From: a virus | Virus record (IMG/VR): IMGVR_UViG_3300031801_000841 | Coordinates: 1 to 23,369 of that record | DNA: 23,369 nt | Reading direction: 5' to 3' (one strand) | Shown: piece after piece, positions 14,205 through 21,425 of the stretch | Layout of the letters: each line of letters opens with the position of its first letter | Position numbering within the stretch: the stretch's first letter is position 1 | Notes under the pieces: generated by a model | Told to the model about the DNA's origin: nothing | Database searches by the model: none | What the model saw: only the letters and a program-made list of their open reading frames with translations | Program-made: the position numbers and the translations under genes

Positions 14205-14939
14205 TTATCCTCTGTAGTTAAAATTTAATCTTCCATTACCTTCATAGTTAGGAACATTATAGCCTGATAATTTTTTGATTGTTGCTTGTACAGTAATACT
14301 GTCATCAGCCGCGGCTCCATCAGTTGCAATCTGAATATCTCCAAATGTAACAGCTGCTCCAGCGGCCGTACCTCTAGTTATAGGAATAAAATGATTTGTC
14401 TCATCCCAAACTCCACCACCAGTTAAATATGCAAGTTGTGATGTTGCTGTTCCTCCAACATAAGTTAATACAGCTGAATGACCAGAACTTACAGACCATT
14501 TAACTCCAGCAAGAGCTACTTCTTTTGCAACCTCTGTTACAACTGTACTACCATGAGTTGTTATCGTATGAGTTGAAGAGACAGAGCCAGTCAATGTTTT
14601 TGATGCGCCCGGATAAGTTGTTCCTGTCCAACCTAAAGGGGTTGAGTCTGTACCACTCGTACATCTGTACACTTTCATTGTTGTTTCACCCATTACTTGA
14701 TCTTGAACTACCATATGAATTGGTGTACCATCGTTTGATGAAATAATTTCTCCTATACACCATCTATCTGATGCTGTGGTTACTGCAGATAATGTTATTG
14801 TTGCTAATCCATAAGCTGCAGCACTACAATCAAATATGTTAGCAGCACTTATTTCTCCCGATCCACAAAGACCAGTAGTATGTACTATTGTCTCAGCAGC
14901 AGTATCTCTTAGGGTTTTATTTACAATTGGATACGCCAT
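14205..14939 (-). CDS. Beta-rich putative virion structural protein (244 residues)
   Basis: The composition is Thr/Ser/Gly/Ala/Val-rich with few charged residues, unlike its neighbours, and reads as repeated beta strands (for example TLTGSVSSTHTITTHGSTVV at 116-135 and VTFGDIQIATDG near 200-211). There is no signal peptide or membrane segment. It ends in a NYEGNGRLNFNYRG tail. It lies between core and protease genes of the head module, so a head decoration or other virion surface protein is likely. I do not recognise a named family; mass spectrometry of virions would decide. Confidence 0.7.
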   Translation of the reverse strand: MAYPIVNKTLRDTAAETIVHTTGLCGSGEISAANIFDCSAAAYGLATITLSAVTTASDRWCIGEIISSNDGTPIHMVVQDQVMGETTMKVYRCTSGTDSTPLGWTGTTYPGASKTLTGSVSSTHTITTHGSTVVTEVAKEVALAGVKWSVSSGHSAVLTYVGGTATSQLAYLTGGGVWDETNHFIPITRGTAAGAAVTFGDIQIATDGAAADDSITVQATIKKLSGYNVPNYEGNGRLNFNYRG

Positions 14940-14942
14940 TTA

Positions 14943-16034
14943 TTATTCTCCGTGTGCTTGCCCAAGAACTTTCATGAACGCCCGTTCAGTTCTTTGGATT
15001 TTGTTAATAGTTTTATTCATCTCTGAAGAGCCTAGCCCTTCTATATATTTAACCAAAATGGAAGCTGTAAGTGGATCTATCGGTATATCAGCACCATCAT
15101 CTAAAGTAATTTCACTATCCTTTTTGGACTTGGTTGCTAATTTTAAATCTTTCATCACATCTTCTGAAATAAACTCTCCAAAATTTAACAATTTACTTTC
15201 ATTTTGTCCTGCTCTCGCATCTGTTCTTTTCTTATGTTCATCATCTGAAACATATTCAAAATCATCTTTATCTTTTGGATCATCATACCACTTTTTCCAT
15301 CCAGTAGGTGCAGCTTTCAACTCCCACCTATTTTTATAAGCTAAAACATCTTTGTGACCACCAAGTTCTTTTCTTTCCTTTTCTTTTACCTTAACCTTCA
15401 TCTTACTTGGAATTTCATCAGTTGGTTCATGTCCCACCCAATCTTTAACACTCTTATCATCATCAGCTTTAACCTTTTTTTCTTTTGTTTTCTTATCACT
15501 TGCTTCTGTATCCTTAGTCTCAGTATCTTTGGTTTTCTTATCACCTAACTGAGTTTGTTGGTCAGTTGTTAATAATGCCGACAATTCTTCAGGTGATGTA
15601 TTTGGATCATTAATTTTTCTTTTAACCTTTGAGCCTGCTCTTTTAGCTTTCCTATTTGCATCTTTCTCCATCTTATCAAGTTCATCATCAGATGGAGCTT
15701 TTATTTTTCCTCCCATTTTTGTAGGTAATTCATATCCTAATTTTTTAAGGTCTTCATTACCATTTTCTGGATCTACAAAAAAATCTTGAGATTCTTCTTT
15801 ATCTGTTTCTGGATTATACACCTTTATAGACATTGTAAATCCATTATCTTCTCTATCTTTCTTATCAGCTTTAGTTTCTCTATATCCTTTAATTGCTGAT
15901 TTAGCAGTTTTAAACATTTTATAAGCAGCAAATCCACCACCAAATATACCCATTGCACCCATCATGACTGCACCAAACGGGCCAATTTCATTTATAACCT
16001 GTTGCTCCGATTTAAACTGTTTAAATTTTTTCAT
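14943..16034 (-). CDS. Large charged head-module protein with capsid-targeting-like motifs (363 residues)
   Basis: Residues 1-16 (MKKFKQFKSEQQVINE) resemble a capsid-targeting leader with an I-N-E protease site; a Gly/Ala/Met-rich hydrophobic segment follows (17-40, GPFGAVMMGAMGIFGGGFAA). The middle (about 110-230) is low-complexity Lys/Asp/Thr/Glu with repeated KDTE/KKTKE units. A second motif of the same kind, LLNFGEFISED, stands at 282-292 with an I-S-E site, then a folded helical C-terminal part. It may be cut by gp21 into several pieces inside the head. Its ATG overlaps the gp67-like gene (ATGA at 16031-16034). No known family recognised. Confidence 0.7.
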   Translation of the reverse strand: MKKFKQFKSEQQVINEIGPFGAVMMGAMGIFGGGFAAYKMFKTAKSAIKGYRETKADKKDREDNGFTMSIKVYNPETDKEESQDFFVDPENGNEDLKKLGYELPTKMGGKIKAPSDDELDKMEKDANRKAKRAGSKVKRKINDPNTSPEELSALLTTDQQTQLGDKKTKDTETKDTEASDKKTKEKKVKADDDKSVKDWVGHEPTDEIPSKMKVKVKEKERKELGGHKDVLAYKNRWELKAAPTGWKKWYDDPKDKDDFEYVSDDEHKKRTDARAGQNESKLLNFGEFISEDVMKDLKLATKSKKDSEITLDDGADIPIDPLTASILVKYIEGLGSSEMNKTINKIQRTERAFMKVLGQAHGE

Positions 16035-16288
16035 GTCTTAACGGTTTCTGGTGTCTCTGCAGATTGAATTCCTTCTTTTCCCGCTGTAGCTACAAATGTA
16101 TCTACTACTTCTGGTTTTTCCACTTGCGAAGTACCAGCAGTAAACATAGACTGAGCCACTTCGGCCCGTTTAGCTTCCAAACTCTTTGATACTTTGTTAG
16201 ATAATACTCCTTGAATGGCATCTTTTACTCTTGCTCCATCATCTGACATAGAGTATTTAATGATGTCTTCTGGTGTATATTCGCTCAT
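16031..16288 (-). CDS. gp67-like prohead core protein
   Basis: An 85-residue protein directly after the portal gene, where T4 has gene 67 (80 residues). The central segment GARVKDAIQGVLSNKVSKSL then EAKRAEVAQSMF (18-49) lines up in kind with the T4 gp67 segment LVAARKLFAEAMAARTIDLI then KEEKIAIARNFL. The very acidic tail of T4 gp67 is replaced by a milder VEKPEVVDTFVATAGKEG region. gp67 is a cleavable core protein needed for prohead shape. It has its own late promoter at 16318-16325. Assignment is by position and pattern; sequence identity is low. Confidence 0.65.
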   Translation of the reverse strand: MSEYTPEDIIKYSMSDDGARVKDAIQGVLSNKVSKSLEAKRAEVAQSMFTAGTSQVEKPEVVDTFVATAGKEGIQSAETPETVKT

Positions 16289-16317
16289 AATTTCCTTAAT
16301 ATATTATTGGTTAATAG

Positions 16318-16325
16318 TATTTATA
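16318..16325 (-). promoter_or_regulatory. T4-type late promoter for the gp67-like gene
   Basis: An exact TATAAATA on the minus strand in the 42-nt gap after gp20, 30 nt before the ATG of the gp67-like gene. It would drive the five genes from the gp67-like gene through gp21. Confidence 0.8.
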
Positions 16326-16330
16326 TCAAA

Positions 16331-17953
16331 TTAGTTCTGTGGGTCTGATAGAACACTTTTCATGATATCGTTCATATCTTTTTTAAGTTTTATATCTTCT
16401 TTCATAAATTTACCATTACCTTTACCCTTTGGTACGAAAGATTGATATTGGTCTTCTTCTTCACCTTCTGGTTCTGACGCCGCTTCATTTTCGATTTGTT
16501 GATTTATTTCTTTAATTTCTTCAGCTGTTTGTTTAAGGATTCTCTTTCTAATATATTCCTTAGAGTAGAATGTTCCAACAATTTCATCAGCGAAATTCAT
16601 ACTCTGAAGTAAATTCAATCTCTCAGTCAACATCTCAGCTTCCTTGAGTTCTGCAAATTGTGAATCTGTCTGCCATTCGTAATGAATACTAGTTTCAATA
16701 CTTCTCCAATCATTAAGAGTAAGTATACCCTTTAAGATCAGTTGTTTTTCAAGACAAGAATTAAAAAGATGACTAAACCTATTTCTTAATCGTTCAATGA
16801 ATCGTGTAAACTTAACTTCATCTCTGGAAATTTCTTGTGCTCGTCCCAGAACAAACCCAGATTCTTGATCCAATCTTGAGGATGGCACGCTTAATGCCTT
16901 ATAGAGTTTCTTTTGAAAATACAATACATCATCTAACTCACCAAGATTTTCTCCGCCCGGTAATGTAGAAATTTCGGTTCCTCTACCACCTTCTCTACGA
17001 GGCAACCAATAATCTTCCAACATACTCATGTGTTTTCGGTCATCCCTCAACTCACCAGTATCAGCATCATAGACCATCTTGTTCTTATAACGAGTCATGA
17101 TGTCACGAAGATATTGTTCAGCTTTAACTTTTGGAAGGTTACCAACATCAATATAGAAGATTCTACGTTCTGGAGCTCTTGAAATACGGTAAATAACCAC
17201 CGCATCTTCTATCATTCTTAGTTGGTTTAGAGGTTTGATTGCTTTGTGAAGATAACTCAATACCATCTTTCGATCTTCACTAAGAAGTCCAGAGTGACAA
17301 TATGCAATCGAATCTGGTGCTATACGAACAATTTCACCACCCTTTAATCCATCCATTCCACCCTCATTGAAAGCGAAATACTCTTCAGTTCTCGGCATCA
17401 TAGTTGGGTGTGAGGGGTCTTTAGGTGGTAATACCTGTCTAACCTTTTTGATTTTCATAGAATCAATAGGCCTCAATTCAAGTATTCCTTTTTTTGGATT
17501 TTCTTGGTCAATGATAATGTGATAATATAATCTACCATCAACATACCATCTTTTAAAGGTATCGTATCCAGTATCTCTAAATCTAAGAAGCTTTACTATA
17601 TCATGAAAATTTTCTGAAATCTTCTGTTTGATATCTTCTGATAGATTAATATTTTCTAGGTTAATACTGACAGGAGATTCTTCGCGATCAGCAACGATAG
17701 CTTCATTGACTATATCATCTACTGCTAATTCTGCTTCGGGATAGAGCGACATTTGTCGATACCGATTGATGAGATCCATCTCATTCTTTGCGGCACCCTC
17801 CATGTCGAGGTAGGTAGCGTATGCTGCGCCAGGAGCTCCTGCAATATCAAGAGCACCATCATCTTCTTGTGGAAGAGTAAAGGAAACTTTTTCTAGTGCT
17901 TCCTTTTCTTTTTGAGCTCTTCCTATAGTAAAACCAAATAATTCAATAGCCAT
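16331..17953 (-). CDS. 20: gp20, portal vertex protein
   Basis: A 540-residue T4-type portal (T4 gp20 is 524). Recognised from RYRQMSLYPEAELAVDDIVN (65-84) near the N-terminus, RWYVDGRLYYHIIIDQENPK (wing region, near 164-183), GILELRPIDSMKIKKVR, IYRISRAPERRIFYIDVGNL (near 250-269) with PKVKAEQYL following, then the conserved GRGTEISTLPGGENLGELDD and the clip/crown helices with VPSSRLDQESGFVLGRAQEI. This dodecamer forms the DNA entry vertex, starts head assembly and binds terminase gp17. The C-terminus is acidic, then Gly/Lys-rich (about 495-520). A late-promoter-like octamer lies upstream at 18027-18034. Confidence 0.96.
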   Translation of the reverse strand: MAIELFGFTIGRAQKEKEALEKVSFTLPQEDDGALDIAGAPGAAYATYLDMEGAAKNEMDLINRYRQMSLYPEAELAVDDIVNEAIVADREESPVSINLENINLSEDIKQKISENFHDIVKLLRFRDTGYDTFKRWYVDGRLYYHIIIDQENPKKGILELRPIDSMKIKKVRQVLPPKDPSHPTMMPRTEEYFAFNEGGMDGLKGGEIVRIAPDSIAYCHSGLLSEDRKMVLSYLHKAIKPLNQLRMIEDAVVIYRISRAPERRIFYIDVGNLPKVKAEQYLRDIMTRYKNKMVYDADTGELRDDRKHMSMLEDYWLPRREGGRGTEISTLPGGENLGELDDVLYFQKKLYKALSVPSSRLDQESGFVLGRAQEISRDEVKFTRFIERLRNRFSHLFNSCLEKQLILKGILTLNDWRSIETSIHYEWQTDSQFAELKEAEMLTERLNLLQSMNFADEIVGTFYSKEYIRKRILKQTAEEIKEINQQIENEAASEPEGEEEDQYQSFVPKGKGNGKFMKEDIKLKKDMNDIMKSVLSDPQN

Positions 17954-18026
17954 TCATAAACTCCTAGAAGGTGTAAGGGACTTGAGAAGCCCCCATGCCC
18001 CTAGTGGTGGAAACTTATTCTAATTA

Positions 18027-18034
18027 TATTTATT
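18027..18034 (-). promoter_or_regulatory. Late-promoter-like octamer AATAAATA before gp20
   Basis: Minus-strand AATAAATA overlaps the gp19 stop codon, 73 nt before the gp20 ATG. The leader between them holds a bulged hairpin on the minus strand (GGGCTT/AAGTCCC, about 17969-17984). Variant first base, so less sure than the exact octamers. Confidence 0.55.
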
Positions 18035-18587
18035 AGCCCTCAGTATTGGTTCCATGAATCCAATAATCATAAGCCCACTCAACTGTGTATTCTTCAATAG
18101 TATCATTAGAACCCCAATCAAGAGCAATTTCTCCTAATGAAACAGGAAAAGCATTGATAAAGTGCCAAGGATCGCCGAGTCCTTCTCCACTTTTTGCAAA
18201 ATGTTGTATAGAAAAATTAGCTCCAGATGTAGCACTTCCAGCCGTTGCCAGGGTTTGTTTATTTCCTACATGAGTATTCATTGATCCCATCCACCTTTCT
18301 ACAGCACTCCTAATTTCCATCTTTTCATCATTAATAATTGTCATTGAAAGGTTATCAAAAGTTCTATTACCAACAACTTTAACTGCTCTGCCAAAATAAG
18401 GAACATCAAATGCTGCCATTGTAGATGCTGGTATTGCAGCAACTTTACAAGCAAATGAAAATCCACCAACTGCATTATTACTGGGGAAAGTTACAGGTGC
18501 ACTTTGAATTTGCACTTGAAATAAATTAGGTCTTGCGCCACCATCGGCTAACCCTTTACTTCTAAAATCTCCAATTGAAAAAGCCAT
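18033..18587 (-). CDS. 19: gp19, tail tube protein
   Basis: A 184-residue protein (T4 gp19 is 163). Typical elements: NLFQVQIQS (22-30), FSFACKVAAIPASTMAAFDV (43-62) with PYFGRAVKVVGNRTFDNLS following, MTIINDEKMEIRSAVERWM near 82-100, then FPVSLGEIALDW and the end EYTVEWAYDYWIHG. The protein stacks as hexamers to build the tail tube inside the gp18 sheath. It follows gp18 with a 121-nt leader that has its own late promoter and a long hairpin, which fits a need for high and separate expression. Confidence 0.93.
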   Translation of the reverse strand: MAFSIGDFRSKGLADGGARPNLFQVQIQSAPVTFPSNNAVGGFSFACKVAAIPASTMAAFDVPYFGRAVKVVGNRTFDNLSMTIINDEKMEIRSAVERWMGSMNTHVGNKQTLATAGSATSGANFSIQHFAKSGEGLGDPWHFINAFPVSLGEIALDWGSNDTIEEYTVEWAYDYWIHGTNTEG

Positions 18588-18624
18588 ATTTTTATTCTCC
18601 GCCGATGACTAAAGTTAAAGATGT

Positions 18625-18680
18625 GATGGGGAAGTCTTTTTTACAAGTGCTGCCTTCGCATGCCATCGTCTTCCCCCATC
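18625..18680 (-). other. Long hairpin in the gp19 mRNA leader
   Basis: GATGGGGGAAG (18680-18670) pairs with CTTCCCCATC (18634-18625) apart from one bulged G, closing a 35-nt inner part that contains GCATGC and an A-run. On the minus strand it lies between the late promoter at 18698-18705 and the gp19 ATG at 18587. There is no U-run after it, so it is not an intrinsic terminator; mRNA stability or RNase processing of the gp18-gp19 message is more likely. Confidence 0.6.
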
Positions 18681-18697
18681 TTATAAGGTGTAGTAAG

Positions 18698-18705
18698 TAT
18701 TTATA
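18698..18705 (-). promoter_or_regulatory. T4-type late promoter for gp19
   Basis: Minus-strand TATAAATA in the gap between gp18 (stop at 18709) and gp19. It is the centre of a 14-bp perfect palindrome AAGTATTTATACTT (18695-18708). The leader to the gp19 ATG is about 105 nt and carries the hairpin at 18625-18680. Confidence 0.8.
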
Positions 18706-18708
18706 CTT

Positions 18709-20940
18709 CTATCCTGTAATTTCCGAAAAGTCAACTCCACTTCTTACAGCTACAAAATTTAACTGAATGAAGTTAATTGCACGATTTGGTTTAACGTAAA
18801 TATCACCGACAAATTCATTTCTGTCGATAACATCACCAGTATTATTGCTATCATCACAAACAACAGTAAAGTCTGTAATACCATCTCTTCCTTGAACATT
18901 TCTCAAGAATGGTTCTACTGCTCCTACAAATTGAGCTCGTGTGAAAGCATCATTGAATTCAAATAGTGAGGCTCTTGCAAATCTTGAAATTGCTTTTTCA
19001 AGAATGATGAACAACCTTCTAATATTGATTCTATCAAATGCACTTGGTTTAGCAAGAAGTGTCTTATCTCCGAAAAGAATAGTTCCTTCACCCATAAATG
19101 TGACAACTGGATTGATACCATTTTTATATAATGTATCTCTTTCAGATTGTCTTGGATTGAAAGGTAATTTAATTACATTTCGTACTGCACCTCTTGTAAA
19201 ACCAGCTGGAGAGAACCAAGCATCTCTGTTAGCTTCTGTAGCAGCTGTAATACCACCAATATCACCATTCAATGGAATGTAACGATATACATCATTGTAT
19301 CGGTCATATTGATATTTATATCCGCTATCAAGAGACGCATAAGATGAAGTTCCAAGTCCAGTTCTAAAATCAACTACATTGTCAACTTCTGTTCCTTCTG
19401 AATTTACAACATCGGCCTGTTCTGGTGAAATAAAAGCTATACAATCTTTCCTGAGTTCTGCGATTGCAATACATTCAAGTGCAACTGTTTGAGTAGCAGC
19501 TCCTGCCAGAAGAATTCCTATTTCTACCTCTTCTGTATTTTTAAACTTTTGATATCCAGCAATCTTATCTCCATCTGAAACATCTGTTCCATCAACTCCA
19601 CCACCAAGACTTGTGGTTGAAATTAAAGATCCTGTTGCTGCAGAAGAAGCAAATTCTACACCTACTGCTGCTGTTGTACCCCAAGCGGAAACTGCTGCTC
19701 CAGCTGTGGTATAAGCATCACCAGCTGGGGTATGGTCAGCCCACCAAATGTATTTTGACCTACGATTCAAAGCATCTACATAGTATGCTTTAGAACCATC
19801 TTCATTTTTGGCACCTTTTGCTACTGAAAGACCAGTAAAAACTTCAAGGCCTTCATTAAGATTTCCTGTCCATTCTCCATCTTCATCAACAACTATAACG
19901 TGAATCTCATCATAAAGAGTTCCCTTATCTGCAGAACCTTGAGTTGTTACTGGTTCTTTATCAAAAAGTGATGCATATTCCCACGTTCTTGAGTGAGCTT
20001 GAGTGGCTGATGTATTGGTAAAGGCCAAAGTAGTAGTCATTGAAGAACTATTTGTTACAGCTGAAATTTTTCTTTCTTCACCATTAATTTTAACGATGTC
20101 TCCGGCAACATATTGTAGGTTAAGAGCTGTTGTATTGTGTGCTCCAGCCGTTACAACCGTTGCTGTAATAGTTGTACTATTAGCAACTACTCCTACTGTA
20201 CCTTTCATATTTGCTTGTGGTTCACCAAATGGTGATCTTTTTAATCGTACACAAGAAGTTGCACTAATAGCTCCAGTTGTTGGATTTGTAGTTACAGTTC
20301 CTGCGGTATTACTTGAAATTGTAGCAACAACCATAGTATTTCCACTACAAACTATAACATCTCCGACTCTAAGTTCTGTTCCAAAAAGTGAACCAGATCC
20401 AGTTATTGATTTATCTGATGCATGAACTGCGACTGTTCCTGTGAGTGTTACTGAAGAATTACCTGCAACTACTGTATTTCCAGAAGCGAGATTGGCTCGT
20501 GTTGGGCCACAAATGGAAACTTTAAGACTGTTTCCTAAATCCCCTGCCCACTTGGCCATGAAATTACCCTTGGCTGCACTTACTGAAGCTCCACCCTCAT
20601 CTAAAGTATTATAATATACTGAACTATTTGCAACTAAAACTGCTCCACCACTTGTGGATGCTGCATTCTTTGCACCAGTTGTGTTTGCACAACGTACTAG
20701 GTGTAATTTGTTGGAATAGTTCAAAAAGTTTGCTGCCGTAAAAAACGAAGCGTATGTGTTAGCGTCTGGTTTTTGAAATCGTTCAATCAGAAGAGTTTCC
20801 GAATCAATTAATGTAACATCATTAATTGGGCCCCATCTAAAAGCACCTGAAAACCCTGCGTCTACAGAAGATATGCCGGGCACAACAGTAGTTAAATCAA
20901 TTTCAGAAGTATTAACGCCTGGCGAAATTTGAAAAGCCAT
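18709..20940 (-). CDS. 18: gp18, contractile tail sheath protein
   Basis: A 743-residue T4-type sheath (T4 gp18 is 659). N-terminus ISPGVNTSEIDLTTVVPGIS (5-24) and FSGAFRWGPINDVTLI (30-45) are typical; the C-terminal domain has WFSPAGFTRGAVRNVIKLPF (near 583-602), LFGDKTLL, FDRINIRRLFIILEKAISRF, FEFNDAFTRAQFVGAVEPFL and FVGDIYVKPNRAINFIQLNF, the part that holds subunits together. The extra length is explained by an insert at about 160-320 with two related beta-rich repeats (167-232 and 247-320), probably outward-facing. It is late-expressed from 20993-21000. Confidence 0.96.
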   Translation of the reverse strand: MAFQISPGVNTSEIDLTTVVPGISSVDAGFSGAFRWGPINDVTLIDSETLLIERFQKPDANTYASFFTAANFLNYSNKLHLVRCANTTGAKNAASTSGGAVLVANSSVYYNTLDEGGASVSAAKGNFMAKWAGDLGNSLKVSICGPTRANLASGNTVVAGNSSVTLTGTVAVHASDKSITGSGSLFGTELRVGDVIVCSGNTMVVATISSNTAGTVTTNPTTGAISATSCVRLKRSPFGEPQANMKGTVGVVANSTTITATVVTAGAHNTTALNLQYVAGDIVKINGEERKISAVTNSSSMTTTLAFTNTSATQAHSRTWEYASLFDKEPVTTQGSADKGTLYDEIHVIVVDEDGEWTGNLNEGLEVFTGLSVAKGAKNEDGSKAYYVDALNRRSKYIWWADHTPAGDAYTTAGAAVSAWGTTAAVGVEFASSAATGSLISTTSLGGGVDGTDVSDGDKIAGYQKFKNTEEVEIGILLAGAATQTVALECIAIAELRKDCIAFISPEQADVVNSEGTEVDNVVDFRTGLGTSSYASLDSGYKYQYDRYNDVYRYIPLNGDIGGITAATEANRDAWFSPAGFTRGAVRNVIKLPFNPRQSERDTLYKNGINPVVTFMGEGTILFGDKTLLAKPSAFDRINIRRLFIILEKAISRFARASLFEFNDAFTRAQFVGAVEPFLRNVQGRDGITDFTVVCDDSNNTGDVIDRNEFVGDIYVKPNRAINFIQLNFVAVRSGVDFSEITG

Positions 20941-20992
20941 TTCATCTCCCTTATAAAAAGTGTTATTATCTGCGTAAAATCGTTACTATGAT

Positions 20993-21000
20993 TATTTATA
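20993..21000 (-). promoter_or_regulatory. T4-type late promoter for gp18
   Basis: Minus-strand TATAAATA 53 nt before the gp18 ATG. It stands back to back with the plus-strand octamers of the HNH gene, in a 122-nt gap. Confidence 0.85.
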
Positions 21001-21019
21001 AAAACGAAAATCTCAAGGT

Positions 21020-21045
21020 TATAAATATTTATTGAAGTATAAATA
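21020..21045 (+). promoter_or_regulatory. Tandem T4-type late octamers before the HNH gene
   Basis: Two exact plus-strand TATAAATA copies at 21020-21027 and 21038-21045, the second ending 17 nt before the HNH ATG. The second leaves room only for a very short leader with AGGAG; the first gives a normal one. Late expression of the endonuclease is suggested. Confidence 0.7.
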
Positions 21046-21062
21046 AGTTTAACAGGAGCATT

Positions 21063-21425
21063 ATGAAAGCTATTGATAGATTTTTATCTAAAATACAAAA
21101 AGAATCTAATAGATGTTGGTCTTGGACAGCTTCTAGAACACAACAAGGTTATGGAATGTTTTCTCATTTAGGAAAATCTATACCTGCTCATAGATTCTCG
21201 TATCTACATCATAAGGGTGAAATACCTATTGGTAACATTGTACATCAAGAATGTCAAAATAATGGTTGTGTTAATCCTGACCATTTAGTTATATGTACTA
21301 AAAGTGAATCAAGACTAGAATATAATTCCACGCGGATTCATCCCGATGCTAAAAAATTAATAAAAGACATAAAAGAAATTAAACCCGACTCTATAGATGA
21401 TTTTGGGTTTAGTAGTGAAAATTAA
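21063..21425 (+). CDS. HNH endonuclease, homing type
   Basis: The only clear plus-strand gene. 120 residues with the HNH_3-like pattern: CWSWTASRTQQGYGMF (18-33), AHRFSYLHHKGEIPIGNIVH (42-61), then QECQNNGCVNPDHLVICT (62-79), which supplies the His/Asn/His metal and catalytic residues and the Cys pair. Such small free-standing HNH enzymes move between T4-like phages by homing and nick or cut a neighbouring conserved gene in phages lacking the insert. It sits between gp18 and gp17, with tandem late octamers and AGGAG before ATG. Its stop overlaps the gp17 stop on the other strand (TTAA at 21422-21425). The C-terminal 40 residues are a charged, lysine/asparagine-rich tail, perhaps target recognition. 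Confidence 0.9.
   Translation: MKAIDRFLSKIQKESNRCWSWTASRTQQGYGMFSHLGKSIPAHRFSYLHHKGEIPIGNIVHQECQNNGCVNPDHLVICTKSESRLEYNSTRIHPDAKKLIKDIKEIKPDSIDDFGFSSEN

Noticed and set aside
14836-15339. A 167-codon plus-strand ORF crossing two minus-strand genes
   Set aside because: It spans the junction of the 244- and 363-residue genes, both with good starts and tight spacing. Its Ser/Leu/Phe-rich product has no recognisable pattern.
17960-18000. An intrinsic terminator between gp19 and gp20
   Set aside because: A bulged GGGCTT/AAGTCCC hairpin is present on the minus strand, but no T-run follows it.
20003-20425. A 140-codon plus-strand ORF antisense to gp18
   Set aside because: It lies opposite the Thr/Val/Ala-rich repeat insert of the sheath, whose codons give open hydrophobic antisense frames. 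No ribosome site or promoter supports it.
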